Assembly (NCBI GenBank): GCA_017559545.1
Contig: JAFYRK010000113.1
Location: 31,803-95,802, forward strand
Reading direction: 5' to 3'
Origin: Bacteroidales bacterium
Lineage (GTDB): Bacteria; Bacteroidota; Bacteroidia; Bacteroidales; UBA932
DNA length: 64,000 bases
The position numbers and the translations under genes were made by a program. How positions within the stretch are numbered: position 1 is the first letter of the stretch; every line of letters begins with the position of its first letter. Below the pieces are notes generated by a model. The model had not been told where the DNA came from. It saw only the letters and a program-made list of their open reading frames with translations, and did not search any database. This document shows, piece by piece, positions 54,963 through 63,691 of the stretch.

Positions 54963-57857
54963 ATGAAACGTTTTATCATCATAGCAGCTGCCGCCATCGC
55001 TCTTCTGGCAGGCTGCTCACAGTACAGATATGAGACTGTGGCAAACGACCCGATGGAGACAAAGATGTACACTTTGGGCAACGGCCTGAAAGTTTACATG
55101 ACTGTCAATAAGGAAACCCCACGCATCCAGACCTATATCGCCGTAAAGGTCGGAGGAAAGAACGACCCGTCTGAGACTACAGGTCTTGCACACTACTTTG
55201 AGCATCTTATGTTCAAGGGATCAGAGCAGTTCGGAACAGCGGATTATGCAGCCGAGAAACCTCTTCTTGACGAAATCGAGGCACTCTTTGAGGTCTACCG
55301 CGTTACTGAAGACGAAGCAGAAAGAGCTGCACTGTATCGCCAGATCGACTCAATCAGTTATATCGCTTCCGACTATTTCATTCCTAACGAATATGACAAG
55401 CTGATGTCTGTCATCGGAGCTGAGGGCACAAACGCCTACACTTCAACCGACATGACAGTGTATGTGGAGGATATCCCTTCAAATCAGATCGAGAACTGGG
55501 CGCGTATCGAGGCTGACCGCTTCATGCACCCTGTGATCCGCGGATTCCACACCGAGCTTGAGACTGTATATGAGGAGAAGAACATGTCCCTCACCAACGA
55601 CTTCAGAAAGTCTCTCGAGGCTATGGACGGCATACTCTTCGCTGACCACCCATACGGCACACAGACAGTTCTCGGAACACAGGAGCACCTCAAGAACCCT
55701 TCTGTGACAAACATCAAGAACTACCACAAGACATACTATGTGCCTAACAACATGGCAATCTGCCTCAGCGGTGACTTCGATCCGGACGAGATGCTCTCAA
55801 TCATAGAGAAATACTTCGGCCAGATGGAGCCAAACACCGAACTTCCGGAAGTTGACTTCGAGACCAATACAGTTATCGAGTCACCTGTTTCCAAGGATGT
55901 TTATGGACTTGACGCTGAGAACATCATGATCGGATGGAAATATCCTGGCGCAGGCACACAAGAGGCTCTTGTCGCCGATGTTGTGTCATATATACTCTCT
56001 AACGGATCTGCCGGACTTATCGACCTCAACCTCAATCAGCAGCAGAAGGTGCTCGGAGCACAGGCCATGTCATACACTCGTCCTGACGCCGGCGAATTCC
56101 TTATCATCGCCAACCCTAAGCAGGGGCAGACCCTTGAGGAGGTCAAGGACCTTATTCTTGCTGAGATCGCAAGACTCCGTAGCGGCGAGTTCGACGAGTC
56201 TCTTCTGACAGGTACAATCAACAACCTTAAGCTCAGACAGATGAGAATGTTGGAGAGAAACTCCGACAGAGCGGATATGTTCGTCCAGTCATTCATCAAC
56301 GGAACAGACTGGGCCGATGAGGTGGCATGGATTGACAACCTCAGCAAAGTAACCAAGCAGGATGTCATCGACTGGGCAGACAAGTATCTTGGAGAGAACA
56401 GCTACGCAGTAGTTTACAAGCGTCAGGGAGAAGACAAGACTGTCCAGAAGGTATCTGCACCTAAGATCACTCCTATCAAGGCCAACCGAGATGCCCAGAG
56501 TGCATTCCTCGCTGAGATCCAGGCGACAGAGGTTACTCCTATCGAGCCTGTTTACGTTGATTACGACAAGGACATGAGCTTCTTTGACGTGAATGGACTT
56601 GATGTCCTCTACGTACAGAACAAGCTCAATGACATCACCTATGTGACTTATTCATATAATAAGGGTGTGACAGAGGACCCTGCACTCAATCTCGCTTTCA
56701 ACTACCTCAGCTACCTCGGCACACCGACAAGAACCGCAGAGGAAATCGCACAGGAGATGTACCAGCTTGCATGCAACTTCAACATGGGCTCAGGAAGTAA
56801 CGTTACTTCGATTTCGATCAACGGTCTTGCCGAGAACATGCCTAAGGCTATGGAAATCGTTGAAGATCTTGCATACAATGCCGTGCCGGACGAGCTCATC
56901 CTTGCCAACCTGAAGGCAGATATGTTCAAGTCACGTAAAGACGCGAAGCTTAGCCAAGGTTCTTGCTTCAACGCACTTCAGAACTATATCCTTTATGGTC
57001 CTGAATACATCAATCAGGTTACAATGAGCAACCATCAGATCCAGAGCCTCACATCTGAGGAGCTTCTTGCCAAGGTTCGCGATCTTCTCGGATGTCAGCA
57101 CGAGATCCGTTATTACGGCCCAGCTTCAGAGACAGAGACTGCTGAGATGCTCAAGGCGAACCACAAGGTTGCGGAGAATCTCAAGCCGCTTGAAAAACAG
57201 CATATCAATTACAAGAATGTTGACCAGAGCAAGGTTTATCTCGCACCATACGATGCTAAACAGATAAGATATATCCAGTATTCCAACAGAGACGAGAAGC
57301 TCGACCTTGCTGCTGATCCATATCTTACTCTTTATAATGAGTATTTCGGCGGTGGCATGAACGCGATCGTCTTCCAGGAAATGCGTGAGGCGCGTGGTCT
57401 TGCCTATTCTTCAAGCGCAAGGCTCTATATGCCATCACACAAGGATGGTACATATATGTATTATGCGTTCATAGCAACACAGAACGACAAGATGAAGACT
57501 GCAATCGAGGCTTTCGATGAGATCATCAATGAGATGCCTGTTTCAGAGAATGCATTCAACATTGCAAAGGAGGCGCTTGTGAGTAGAATCAGGACTGAAA
57601 GAGTATCAGGAAGAGGCGTGCTCAGCAGCTACATCACAGATCGTGAGCTCGGCATCACTGAGCCACGCAACAAGCAGATATTCGAAGTTGCACAGACCCT
57701 TACACTTGATGACGTGAAGGCGACACAGGAGAAATGGGTCAAGGACCGCACATACGTTTACGGTATCCTCGGTGACATCAAGGACATTGACACAGACTAC
57801 CTCAAGACCCTCGGCCCTATCCAGATTCTCACTTTGGAGGAGATTTTCGGGTATTAA
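54963..57857 (+). CDS. M16 family zinc metalloprotease lipoprotein
   Basis: 964 aa, lipobox LLAGC. Pitrilysin/insulinase architecture: inverted zinc motif HYFEH (His77, Glu80, His81) with a distal glutamate region (ELETVYEEKNMSL) in the first unit, and an inactive second half. Likely degrades peptides in the periplasm. The last 88 residues are about 85% identical to the fragment coded at 61486-61755. It is followed by a strong hairpin terminator. Confidence 0.92.
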   Translation: MKRFIIIAAAAIALLAGCSQYRYETVANDPMETKMYTLGNGLKVYMTVNKETPRIQTYIAVKVGGKNDPSETTGLAHYFEHLMFKGSEQFGTADYAAEKPLLDEIEALFEVYRVTEDEAERAALYRQIDSISYIASDYFIPNEYDKLMSVIGAEGTNAYTSTDMTVYVEDIPSNQIENWARIEADRFMHPVIRGFHTELETVYEEKNMSLTNDFRKSLEAMDGILFADHPYGTQTVLGTQEHLKNPSVTNIKNYHKTYYVPNNMAICLSGDFDPDEMLSIIEKYFGQMEPNTELPEVDFETNTVIESPVSKDVYGLDAENIMIGWKYPGAGTQEALVADVVSYILSNGSAGLIDLNLNQQQKVLGAQAMSYTRPDAGEFLIIANPKQGQTLEEVKDLILAEIARLRSGEFDESLLTGTINNLKLRQMRMLERNSDRADMFVQSFINGTDWADEVAWIDNLSKVTKQDVIDWADKYLGENSYAVVYKRQGEDKTVQKVSAPKITPIKANRDAQSAFLAEIQATEVTPIEPVYVDYDKDMSFFDVNGLDVLYVQNKLNDITYVTYSYNKGVTEDPALNLAFNYLSYLGTPTRTAEEIAQEMYQLACNFNMGSGSNVTSISINGLAENMPKAMEIVEDLAYNAVPDELILANLKADMFKSRKDAKLSQGSCFNALQNYILYGPEYINQVTMSNHQIQSLTSEELLAKVRDLLGCQHEIRYYGPASETETAEMLKANHKVAENLKPLEKQHINYKNVDQSKVYLAPYDAKQIRYIQYSNRDEKLDLAADPYLTLYNEYFGGGMNAIVFQEMREARGLAYSSSARLYMPSHKDGTYMYYAFIATQNDKMKTAIEAFDEIINEMPVSENAFNIAKEALVSRIRTERVSGRGVLSSYITDRELGITEPRNKQIFEVAQTLTLDDVKATQEKWVKDRTYVYGILGDIKDIDTDYLKTLGPIQILTLEEIFGY

Positions 57858-57877
57858 GGGTGAATTTATATAAACGC

Positions 57878-57912
57878 ACAACCGGCATCCAGAAACACTG
57901 GATGCCGGTTGT
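57878..57912 (+). terminator. Hairpin terminator after the M16 gene
   Basis: A perfect stem: ACCGGCATCCAG at 57881-57892 pairs with CTGGATGCCGGT at 57898-57909 around a 5-nt loop, extendable by 3 bp on each side. A short T/A-rich stretch follows. It lies 23 bp after the stop. Confidence 0.75.
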
Positions 57913-57964
57913 GATTATTATGTAAGCGTCATAACAGGGAAGGGTACACTAGAAAGAACATTGA

Positions 57965-58351
57965 TTAGTTTGGACTGTTAGTCTCAATAAGTGCATCGGA
58001 TATTTGTACCTTATTTATCGTTGTGGCTATAAGTAACATGCTTGAAGTGATTTCTGCCACTTGTTTAGTCGCGACACAATTTCCTAATGACTGCCACGCA
58101 AGTGTTTTGTCTGCATCTTCAAAGTTATCAATAAAGACAACATTAGGGTATCTCCCTGTTACACAATCTTTAAAAATAGAAGTGTACTCTTTGCAAAGTG
58201 TTTCCACTTCTTTTTCGATTGATGTATGAGCATCTGATCGTTGAGTCATGCTATACTGTTTTCGCAAAGCGTCATATTTCTTGTTGTTGCGCACTACAGT
58301 TTCAGTATCTGACTTCTGATATACAATGCATAAATCTACATCCTTGTAGTT
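57965..58351 (-). pseudogene. Remnant of an unidentified gene
   Basis: An open frame of 129 codons (58351 to 57965) without an ATG; the first possible start is a GTG at 58294 (109 aa). A stop codon lies directly before the open stretch. It reads KSDTETVVRNNKKYDALRKQYSMTQRSD, then a helical part. I recognise no family. Probably the 3' end of a truncated accessory gene rather than an intact one. Confidence 0.4.
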
Positions 58352-58666
58352 CTATTGCAATGTTATGCTATGTCTTCAGATGCATAAAAGTTTGCAAGTT
58401 TTCTAATGGTGGAATTTTATATAAAAAAGACAGATTGAAGGCACGTGCCCAATTTGGGAATGTTCCTGTGGTTGAACCGGATGCATAAATTGTTATGACA
58501 GAGTAAATGATGTCAGTGGTGGCATGTTCTCAATACATATAGAAGCATCTCCTTTCCTTAACAGGAGAGGAGATGATCGTAAAAATATATCTTTCGTATA
58601 TCATAAAACGCTGTTTGAATGGCAGACTAGCCAATGCAAACTAATGCTACGACTTCTTTCGTTTAT
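58352..58666. other. AT-rich non-coding stretch
   Basis: About 315 bp without a convincing gene. It holds an inverted repeat, CATCTCCT at 58546-58553 and AGGAGATG at 58568-58575, which could act as a weak terminator for the minus-strand SIR2 gene. Short minus-strand frames look decayed. Confidence 0.5.
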
Positions 58667-61114
58667 TTATTTTGCAGGTCCTTTTTCATCAGATACTTCT
58701 ATTTGTATCTGATCAAGAAGTTTTATTGCTCTTCTAACGTCAGATTTCGATCTGATGCTTTCGGCAGTTTCTGCATATTCTTTTGCCCTATGGTTTATTT
58801 CATTACAACATTTCAAGAAGTACTTTTTATCAGCAGCAGACATTGTTGCATAGAATTTTTCATAAAATGGGTAATAATTCTGTGCAACTCTGTATGGATA
58901 AAAACGAACTTTTGTTTTATGAATAGGGTTCATTAAAATGTCGTGAGCTTTTTTGAAGGCTTCCATGCAAGTTTCATGAGTCCCGCTGTTTAGTTCATTC
59001 TCTAGTATGAATCTAGCGTAATGATTGTCTATGGCAAACGTTTCGTAATCATTCTTTTTAGCAAATGCATATGATGTTTCAAAATATTTGTCTGCTCTAT
59101 CATAATCTCTGCTAGATAGCACAAGAATAGCATACTGCAACCAGAAGTGAGGGTTCTCTCTGCAGAACATCAAAGTCTTGACACTTTCAAAGAATCTATA
59201 GATATTGTTGTTATATTCTGCGTCTTTCTTATTTAATACTCGCTGGAGGTTTGTATACGAAAGGAAGGTAATCAACGCTTGACGATAGCTGTCAATGTGT
59301 CTGTTTCTATCAAACTTTTTAAAGACCTCAATTAACAGGTCAACAACAGTTTTAGTACTTGACAATTCAGACAATATGATTTCAGCTAACAAAGAAGAAC
59401 GAACGATGATTTGCCCTTGGTCAAAATTGACAAATTCAGCAATTGTCGGATTTCTTCTGAACGCACTGCTATTAATCTTCTCGCGTCCTAAAATTATGGA
59501 GACTTTATCCAAGTCTAACTCAATATTAAAGACTTTGCCGATTAACATCAAAAGCAATGCTTCATAGTATCCTTGCTTGCCTTGAATATCATTAATAATT
59601 GATTTGAATCGGTCGAAAACAGATTTCGACTTAAGTAAGTCCAAAAGTATATTCCTTATGTTGTCATGGCAAGTGCTAGAAACGTATTGTTCCTTGCGGT
59701 GTAAGTCATAGGTAGCTTTTGCACTCCAGAAGCCAAAATTGTCAAGTATTTGTATTAGATATGCCCTGTCTTCTTTAGAAAGTTTGTTGATGTCAAACTC
59801 TTCAAATTCTCCTAATTTTGGGGTTAGCCATTCCACAGCGACTTCATTGATGACGCTTCGTTCACTTAGGATTATGGTGCTATTCTGCCCCAAAAGTTTA
59901 AGGGAGTCAAGAACTAATTTGTTGTTTGAGTAGTTGTCGACAATGAAAACAATGTTGCTAGCGGAGTTATTGCAGATTTTTTCAATCTCATTGTTTATAT
60001 TGTAATTATAGCCATTATAGAAATATACATTATATCTCTTTTTACTTAAATGCAAGGCTAAGCCTAAAAGAAGCATAGTCTTGCCATTAGCTATGTCCGA
60101 GTGAATTAATAGTCTGTTGCATCCTTTGTCAATACGCTCGAGAATCTCAGCAACAATAGTTCTATTAATATAGTACTCCTTCTCCGGGAAATTAATTGAA
60201 GCTTCTATCTTCTCTATATCAACAGTTCCAAGTGTCAATAAATTATGGATGTCCTTATCCATAATCTCAACTGGATTCGCAGTCGTAGTTTTTATAATGT
60301 CAAAGCATTTGTATTTCTCATCAAGCCTAAAAGGTTTAGGTGTGATTTGCTTATAAGTTTCAACAAATCCACTTGTATTTATCGGTAAAACTGTGCCGTA
60401 ATTTTCAAGTGTACGTACAATAGGTTTTTTCTCTTTTTCATAAACAATGAAATAACATTTTTGGTATATTTCTGGATCTCTGTGGATAATTCTTTTGATG
60501 TCTATGTCAGAACTCATAGAAAATCCCACAAAGAATATTGCGTCACATGTTTTAAGATCACTGTCGAAAAGTGTAAGCCAATCACTTTCCACAAAGTCTT
60601 CTGTAGTATAACTTTGGTCGGTCAGTTTAAACTCGCCATCCAGGGATGAGTCATCTAAACGCCCGATATATCCATTCAGGTGAACGCATAACTTTGTTTT
60701 ATCAGAATCAGGTAAACTATCCGAAAGCACTTTGGGGAATATCTTTCTGCCGGAACAGTCATAGCCTAATTCAATGATATTATCATAGTTCGTGGTGTAG
60801 ATTCTTTTCCACGGTAATGAGGTTATGTATTTTTGGTCAGCAGTTAAGTTATGGGAATCCTCAATTGTAAATAACTCCTTAAGGCGTCGAACAAGTGTGC
60901 TAGTTCCAAAAGTATCAATGTACAGATTAGAGGCATCTTGTAGGTCGCCACCATCGGAGGTTTCATTACATTCATTATACAAGATTTCAGCTAGGCCTAA
61001 ACCAGTAGGCATAGTAGTGCCCTTGGAATTTGTTGCTCCTTTTGAGAATCCAGACCCTGTAAATAATATACAGTTGCCTAGATTGATATAAGTTAGTGCT
61101 TCTTTAAAATCCAT
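58667..61114 (-). CDS. SIR2-STAND NTPase protein (Avs5-like anti-phage effector)
   Basis: 815 aa. Residues about 8-260 are a SIR2-like NADase domain: LFTGSGFSKGA (18-27), TTNYDNIIELG (Asn109), VHLNGYIG (His145). Then a STAND-type P-loop ATPase, with HSDIANGKTM (GKT 344-346) and IVFIVDN (388-394), and an extended helical C-terminal region (about 480-815) with TPR-like pairs, the usual sensor part. Known SIR2-STAND proteins deplete NAD on infection. GC is visibly lower than in the neighbours, with codons such as AAT, TTA and AGA, suggesting recent transfer. Confidence 0.8.
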   Translation of the reverse strand: MDFKEALTYINLGNCILFTGSGFSKGATNSKGTTMPTGLGLAEILYNECNETSDGGDLQDASNLYIDTFGTSTLVRRLKELFTIEDSHNLTADQKYITSLPWKRIYTTNYDNIIELGYDCSGRKIFPKVLSDSLPDSDKTKLCVHLNGYIGRLDDSSLDGEFKLTDQSYTTEDFVESDWLTLFDSDLKTCDAIFFVGFSMSSDIDIKRIIHRDPEIYQKCYFIVYEKEKKPIVRTLENYGTVLPINTSGFVETYKQITPKPFRLDEKYKCFDIIKTTTANPVEIMDKDIHNLLTLGTVDIEKIEASINFPEKEYYINRTIVAEILERIDKGCNRLLIHSDIANGKTMLLLGLALHLSKKRYNVYFYNGYNYNINNEIEKICNNSASNIVFIVDNYSNNKLVLDSLKLLGQNSTIILSERSVINEVAVEWLTPKLGEFEEFDINKLSKEDRAYLIQILDNFGFWSAKATYDLHRKEQYVSSTCHDNIRNILLDLLKSKSVFDRFKSIINDIQGKQGYYEALLLMLIGKVFNIELDLDKVSIILGREKINSSAFRRNPTIAEFVNFDQGQIIVRSSLLAEIILSELSSTKTVVDLLIEVFKKFDRNRHIDSYRQALITFLSYTNLQRVLNKKDAEYNNNIYRFFESVKTLMFCRENPHFWLQYAILVLSSRDYDRADKYFETSYAFAKKNDYETFAIDNHYARFILENELNSGTHETCMEAFKKAHDILMNPIHKTKVRFYPYRVAQNYYPFYEKFYATMSAADKKYFLKCCNEINHRAKEYAETAESIRSKSDVRRAIKLLDQIQIEVSDEKGPAK

Positions 61115-61485
61115 AGTATTCGTTAGTTAAATAATATGCCTTATTCAGATTAGCTATGCGAATATACAAATTTGTGTAATTCTTTTAATGGTTTTGCTTA
61201 AATATATGGAGTGTGGCAGATAATCTCAAAGGATTACTTGATGATAATCATACGCACTGATGACTCTCCGTGTGGGTAACCTGACCTTGTCATACCTGAA
61301 GAAGGGAGCAAAAGACCGCTTGACCGCTACTGAAAATAAGGAGGCGAACATAGCCGCCATAAAGTCCATACACGGTGTCGTCGGCTCGAAGTTCAAGACC
61401 CTGGGGAATTCGTTAAGAAGTTTATCGGAGGTAATGACAAACCTGATGAGAGTGTAGTGGTCCGTTAGTTAACCCCGTTCCCGGG
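61115..61485. other. Island right boundary, mixed sequence
   Basis: From 61115 to about 61200 the DNA is AT-rich and belongs to the insert. From about 61200 composition returns to host-like. It includes a 65-codon frame (61260-61457, plus) of Lys/Ala-rich sequence with no recognisable family and no good ribosome site, probably a decayed fragment. Confidence 0.4.
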
Positions 61486-61755
61486 TTGAGAACCGAAAGG
61501 ATCTCAGGAAGAGGCGTGATCAACAGCGACATCAACGACCGCGAACTCGGCATCACCGAGCCACGCAGCAAGCAGATCTTCGAAGTAGCCCAGACCCTCA
61601 CCTTCGACGACGTCAAGGCAACCCAGCAGAAATGGGTCAAGGACCGCACCTACGTCTACGGCATCCTCGGCGACCTCAAGGACCTAGACACCGCCTACCT
61701 CCAGACCCTCGGCCCAGTCCAGATACTTACTTTGGAGGAGATTTTTGGGTACTAA
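61486..61755 (+). pseudogene. 3' fragment of a second M16 protease gene
   Basis: The frame codes 88 residues that match the end of the 54963-57857 protease at about 75 of 88 positions by my count (RTER...EEIFGY). Homology begins at once at 61486, without the upstream 870 codons. Synonymous codons differ much and are more GC-rich, so this is an older paralogue, not a recent copy. It is followed by its own hairpin. Confidence 0.85.
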
Positions 61756-61777
61756 TTGATCTCCACCGAATCACTTT

Positions 61778-61809
61778 AATCGCCCTCTCAGGTATCTGAG
61801 AGGGCGATT
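61778..61809 (+). terminator. Hairpin after the M16 fragment
   Basis: AATCGCCCTCTCAG at 61778-61791 pairs perfectly with CTGAGAGGGCGATT at 61796-61809 around a 4-nt loop; T-rich sequence follows on both sides. It could terminate the fragment and the convergent DUF4276 gene. Confidence 0.75.
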
Positions 61810-61840
61810 TTGCTTGATTTATTAAACATTTGTTAAACCG

Positions 61841-62500
61841 CTATTCAGAACAAGCCTCAATTAATCGACTTACCCAGTCGGCGAATCGCGGACATTTGGC
61901 AAGCATTTCATTGATTCCGACTTCTAGTGCAATCACGTTTCCTTCCAGGACTTTATCGTATTTCTGATTGATTGCCAGCAATCTTTTTGACGGGGCAGTC
62001 TCGGGAGCGGAATTTATATCTTCCGGATTTTCGAATGAATCGACAATATTTTTTGTCTTTGATGACATATCATCTTCCCAAAGATATTCAAAACCTTTGT
62101 TGTTGGAGAACAGCAAAGCCTCAAACTCGTGCAACTGGATGTACGGAATAAAGCGTCTGTCCGCTATCGATTCGCCTAATGCCTGCTGTAGGTTTTCGAC
62201 TCTCTGCAAATCATCACCTGATCGCATCGCCTCGTCATAACCCGGCATATTATTCGGAATACGGAAAAAGTCCACGAAACTTGAGACCACAATATTTCCG
62301 TCGTGAGGATTACTCAATAATCCTTTTATCGTATTATGGAGATGATGATAATTAACCAATCCACCTCGTCCTGTCTTGCTGGTACGAATCAATCTAGGGA
62401 TAATCAAGGACACACCATTATTCCTTAAATATGGAGCCAACACCTCATTTACAAAACTCTGTTCTGTCTGTCCCTCGACAACAATATTCAACCTCTTCAT
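61841..62500 (-). CDS. DUF4276 family protein (TOPRIM-like effector of an AAA pair)
   Basis: 219 aa from ATG at 62500. DUF4276 features are LNIVVEGQTEQSFVNEVLAPYL at the N-terminus, VVSSFVDFFRIP in the middle and YIQLHEFEALLFSN, with acidic residues in the positions used for metal in TOPRIM-type nucleases (EGQTE, D in SSFVDFF). The ATG shares one base with the upstream stop (TGATG). The partner ATPase suggests a two-gene defence unit, comparable with RloA/RloB, AbiL and PARIS-type pairs. Confidence 0.8.
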   Translation of the reverse strand: MKRLNIVVEGQTEQSFVNEVLAPYLRNNGVSLIIPRLIRTSKTGRGGLVNYHHLHNTIKGLLSNPHDGNIVVSSFVDFFRIPNNMPGYDEAMRSGDDLQRVENLQQALGESIADRRFIPYIQLHEFEALLFSNNKGFEYLWEDDMSSKTKNIVDSFENPEDINSAPETAPSKRLLAINQKYDKVLEGNVIALEVGINEMLAKCPRFADWVSRLIEACSE

Positions 62501-63597
62501 CACAGCTGTCCTCCTATAAGATTTGTCTCCCACATATCACTGATAGAGTAGTTATATTCATCCATCCACACAGACAGGTCGGCTGAATTCAAACGTTTGA
62601 AAACAGTCTGCTCGTCTTCCCTATCCACTACGATGATATTCTCCGGCTCAAAGCAGTTAACCAGATTCGTTGACTGGGTTGACAGTATTATCTGACTGCT
62701 CTTGGATGCTCTTTTGATGAGGGCTGCCAACTTATTTATTGCTGCAGGATGAAGTCCCAATTCAGGCTCATCAATAATGATGACTTCTGGAAGTTTTGAC
62801 TGGAGCAGCAACGTAGCTAATGCAATGAAACGAATTGTGCCATCAGAAAAGCTATAACCGTTCAGATACATATCCGAATTTACCTCCTCCCACTCCAAAG
62901 CTATCTTAGATGGGGTTACAGGATCCGGCCTCAAGTTAAACCTCATGAAGTAAGGAGCGATTGAATGTATCGTACCTTCAATCAAGCGGAAAGCCTTTTC
63001 ATCCGTCTGTTTGAGCATATAAAGGTATGCTGCCAGATTTGATCCATTATCCCGTAGGAACGAATTATCATTAATCTCACATTGTCCTCGCATTGGAGAA
63101 GAGGAGCTTGTGTCGTGGAAATGATATACGGTAAAACTACCAAGGTACGAGTTTAAATAATATGCACGACCATACATCTTTCCCATAAGATTAGACTCCT
63201 CCACTGCTGAATCCCAGAAGGTTCTGTGCCATTGACCGGAATAATCTTTAGTTCCTTCCCCACGTCTATTAAAATAATCTCCTGTGTTGTCTATGTACCC
63301 TTTATTTGACTGAGCCGGCTTCAATGTAAAAAAGAACGCATTAGTATTCTTGAAATCCATCAAGCCATATATCTCTTTTGAAACCTTTCGACCCCGATAC
63401 AGAAGATTATCTATTCCCCCTTTTTCCAAGGTATAACTGCCGAAACGCTGTTCGAAGATAGCCTTAGCCATCTCAAAGAATGAGATGAAATTACTCTTTC
63501 CCACACCATTTGAGCCAATCAGTACATTCAGATTGGTCAATGGCAACTCCAAGTCTCTGATCGACTTGAAATTCTTTATGATAACATTCTCTATCAT
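62500..63597 (-). CDS. AAA/ABC-type ATPase, partner of DUF4276
   Basis: 365 aa from ATG at 63597 (a TTG lies two codons upstream). Walker A is GSNGVGKS (28-35) after IENVIIKNFKSIRDLELPL; Walker B EVIIIDEPELGLHP; then ILSTQSTNLVNCFEPENIIVVDRED as in RecF/OLD-like AAA ATPases. In similar defence pairs, the ATPase senses or restrains the TOPRIM effector. Translationally coupled to DUF4276. Confidence 0.88.
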   Translation of the reverse strand: MIENVIIKNFKSIRDLELPLTNLNVLIGSNGVGKSNFISFFEMAKAIFEQRFGSYTLEKGGIDNLLYRGRKVSKEIYGLMDFKNTNAFFFTLKPAQSNKGYIDNTGDYFNRRGEGTKDYSGQWHRTFWDSAVEESNLMGKMYGRAYYLNSYLGSFTVYHFHDTSSSSPMRGQCEINDNSFLRDNGSNLAAYLYMLKQTDEKAFRLIEGTIHSIAPYFMRFNLRPDPVTPSKIALEWEEVNSDMYLNGYSFSDGTIRFIALATLLLQSKLPEVIIIDEPELGLHPAAINKLAALIKRASKSSQIILSTQSTNLVNCFEPENIIVVDREDEQTVFKRLNSADLSVWMDEYNYSISDMWETNLIGGQL

Positions 63598-63617
63598 ACT
63601 CAATAAATTTCTATCAG

Positions 63618-63625
63618 CAAATATA
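63618..63625 (-). promoter_or_regulatory. -7 box for the AAA-DUF4276 pair
   Basis: Minus-strand TATATTTG at 63625-63618 lies 20 bp upstream of the ATG. No -33 element is evident. Confidence 0.5.
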
Positions 63626-63649
63626 GCCTAATAATTCTAATTAACGCAT

Positions 63650-63666
63650 AAAGGAAAGTTTCCTTT
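63650..63666. promoter_or_regulatory. 17-bp inverted repeat upstream of the AAA gene
   Basis: AAAGGAAA at 63650-63657 is inverted as TTTCCTTT at 63659-63666 around a single G. The single-base centre favours an operator, although it could also end the upstream minus-strand gene. It lies 24 bp upstream of the -7 box. Confidence 0.45.
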
Positions 63667-63691
63667 CCGATCAAAATTATATACTCATGTT

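Noticed and set aside
58198-58488. 96-codon plus-strand frame in the insert
   Set aside because: Overlaps the minus-strand remnant and has Cys/Leu-rich random-like composition.
58667-58936. Small plus-strand frame across the SIR2 3' end
   Set aside because: Antisense of the SIR2-STAND gene with poor codon pattern.
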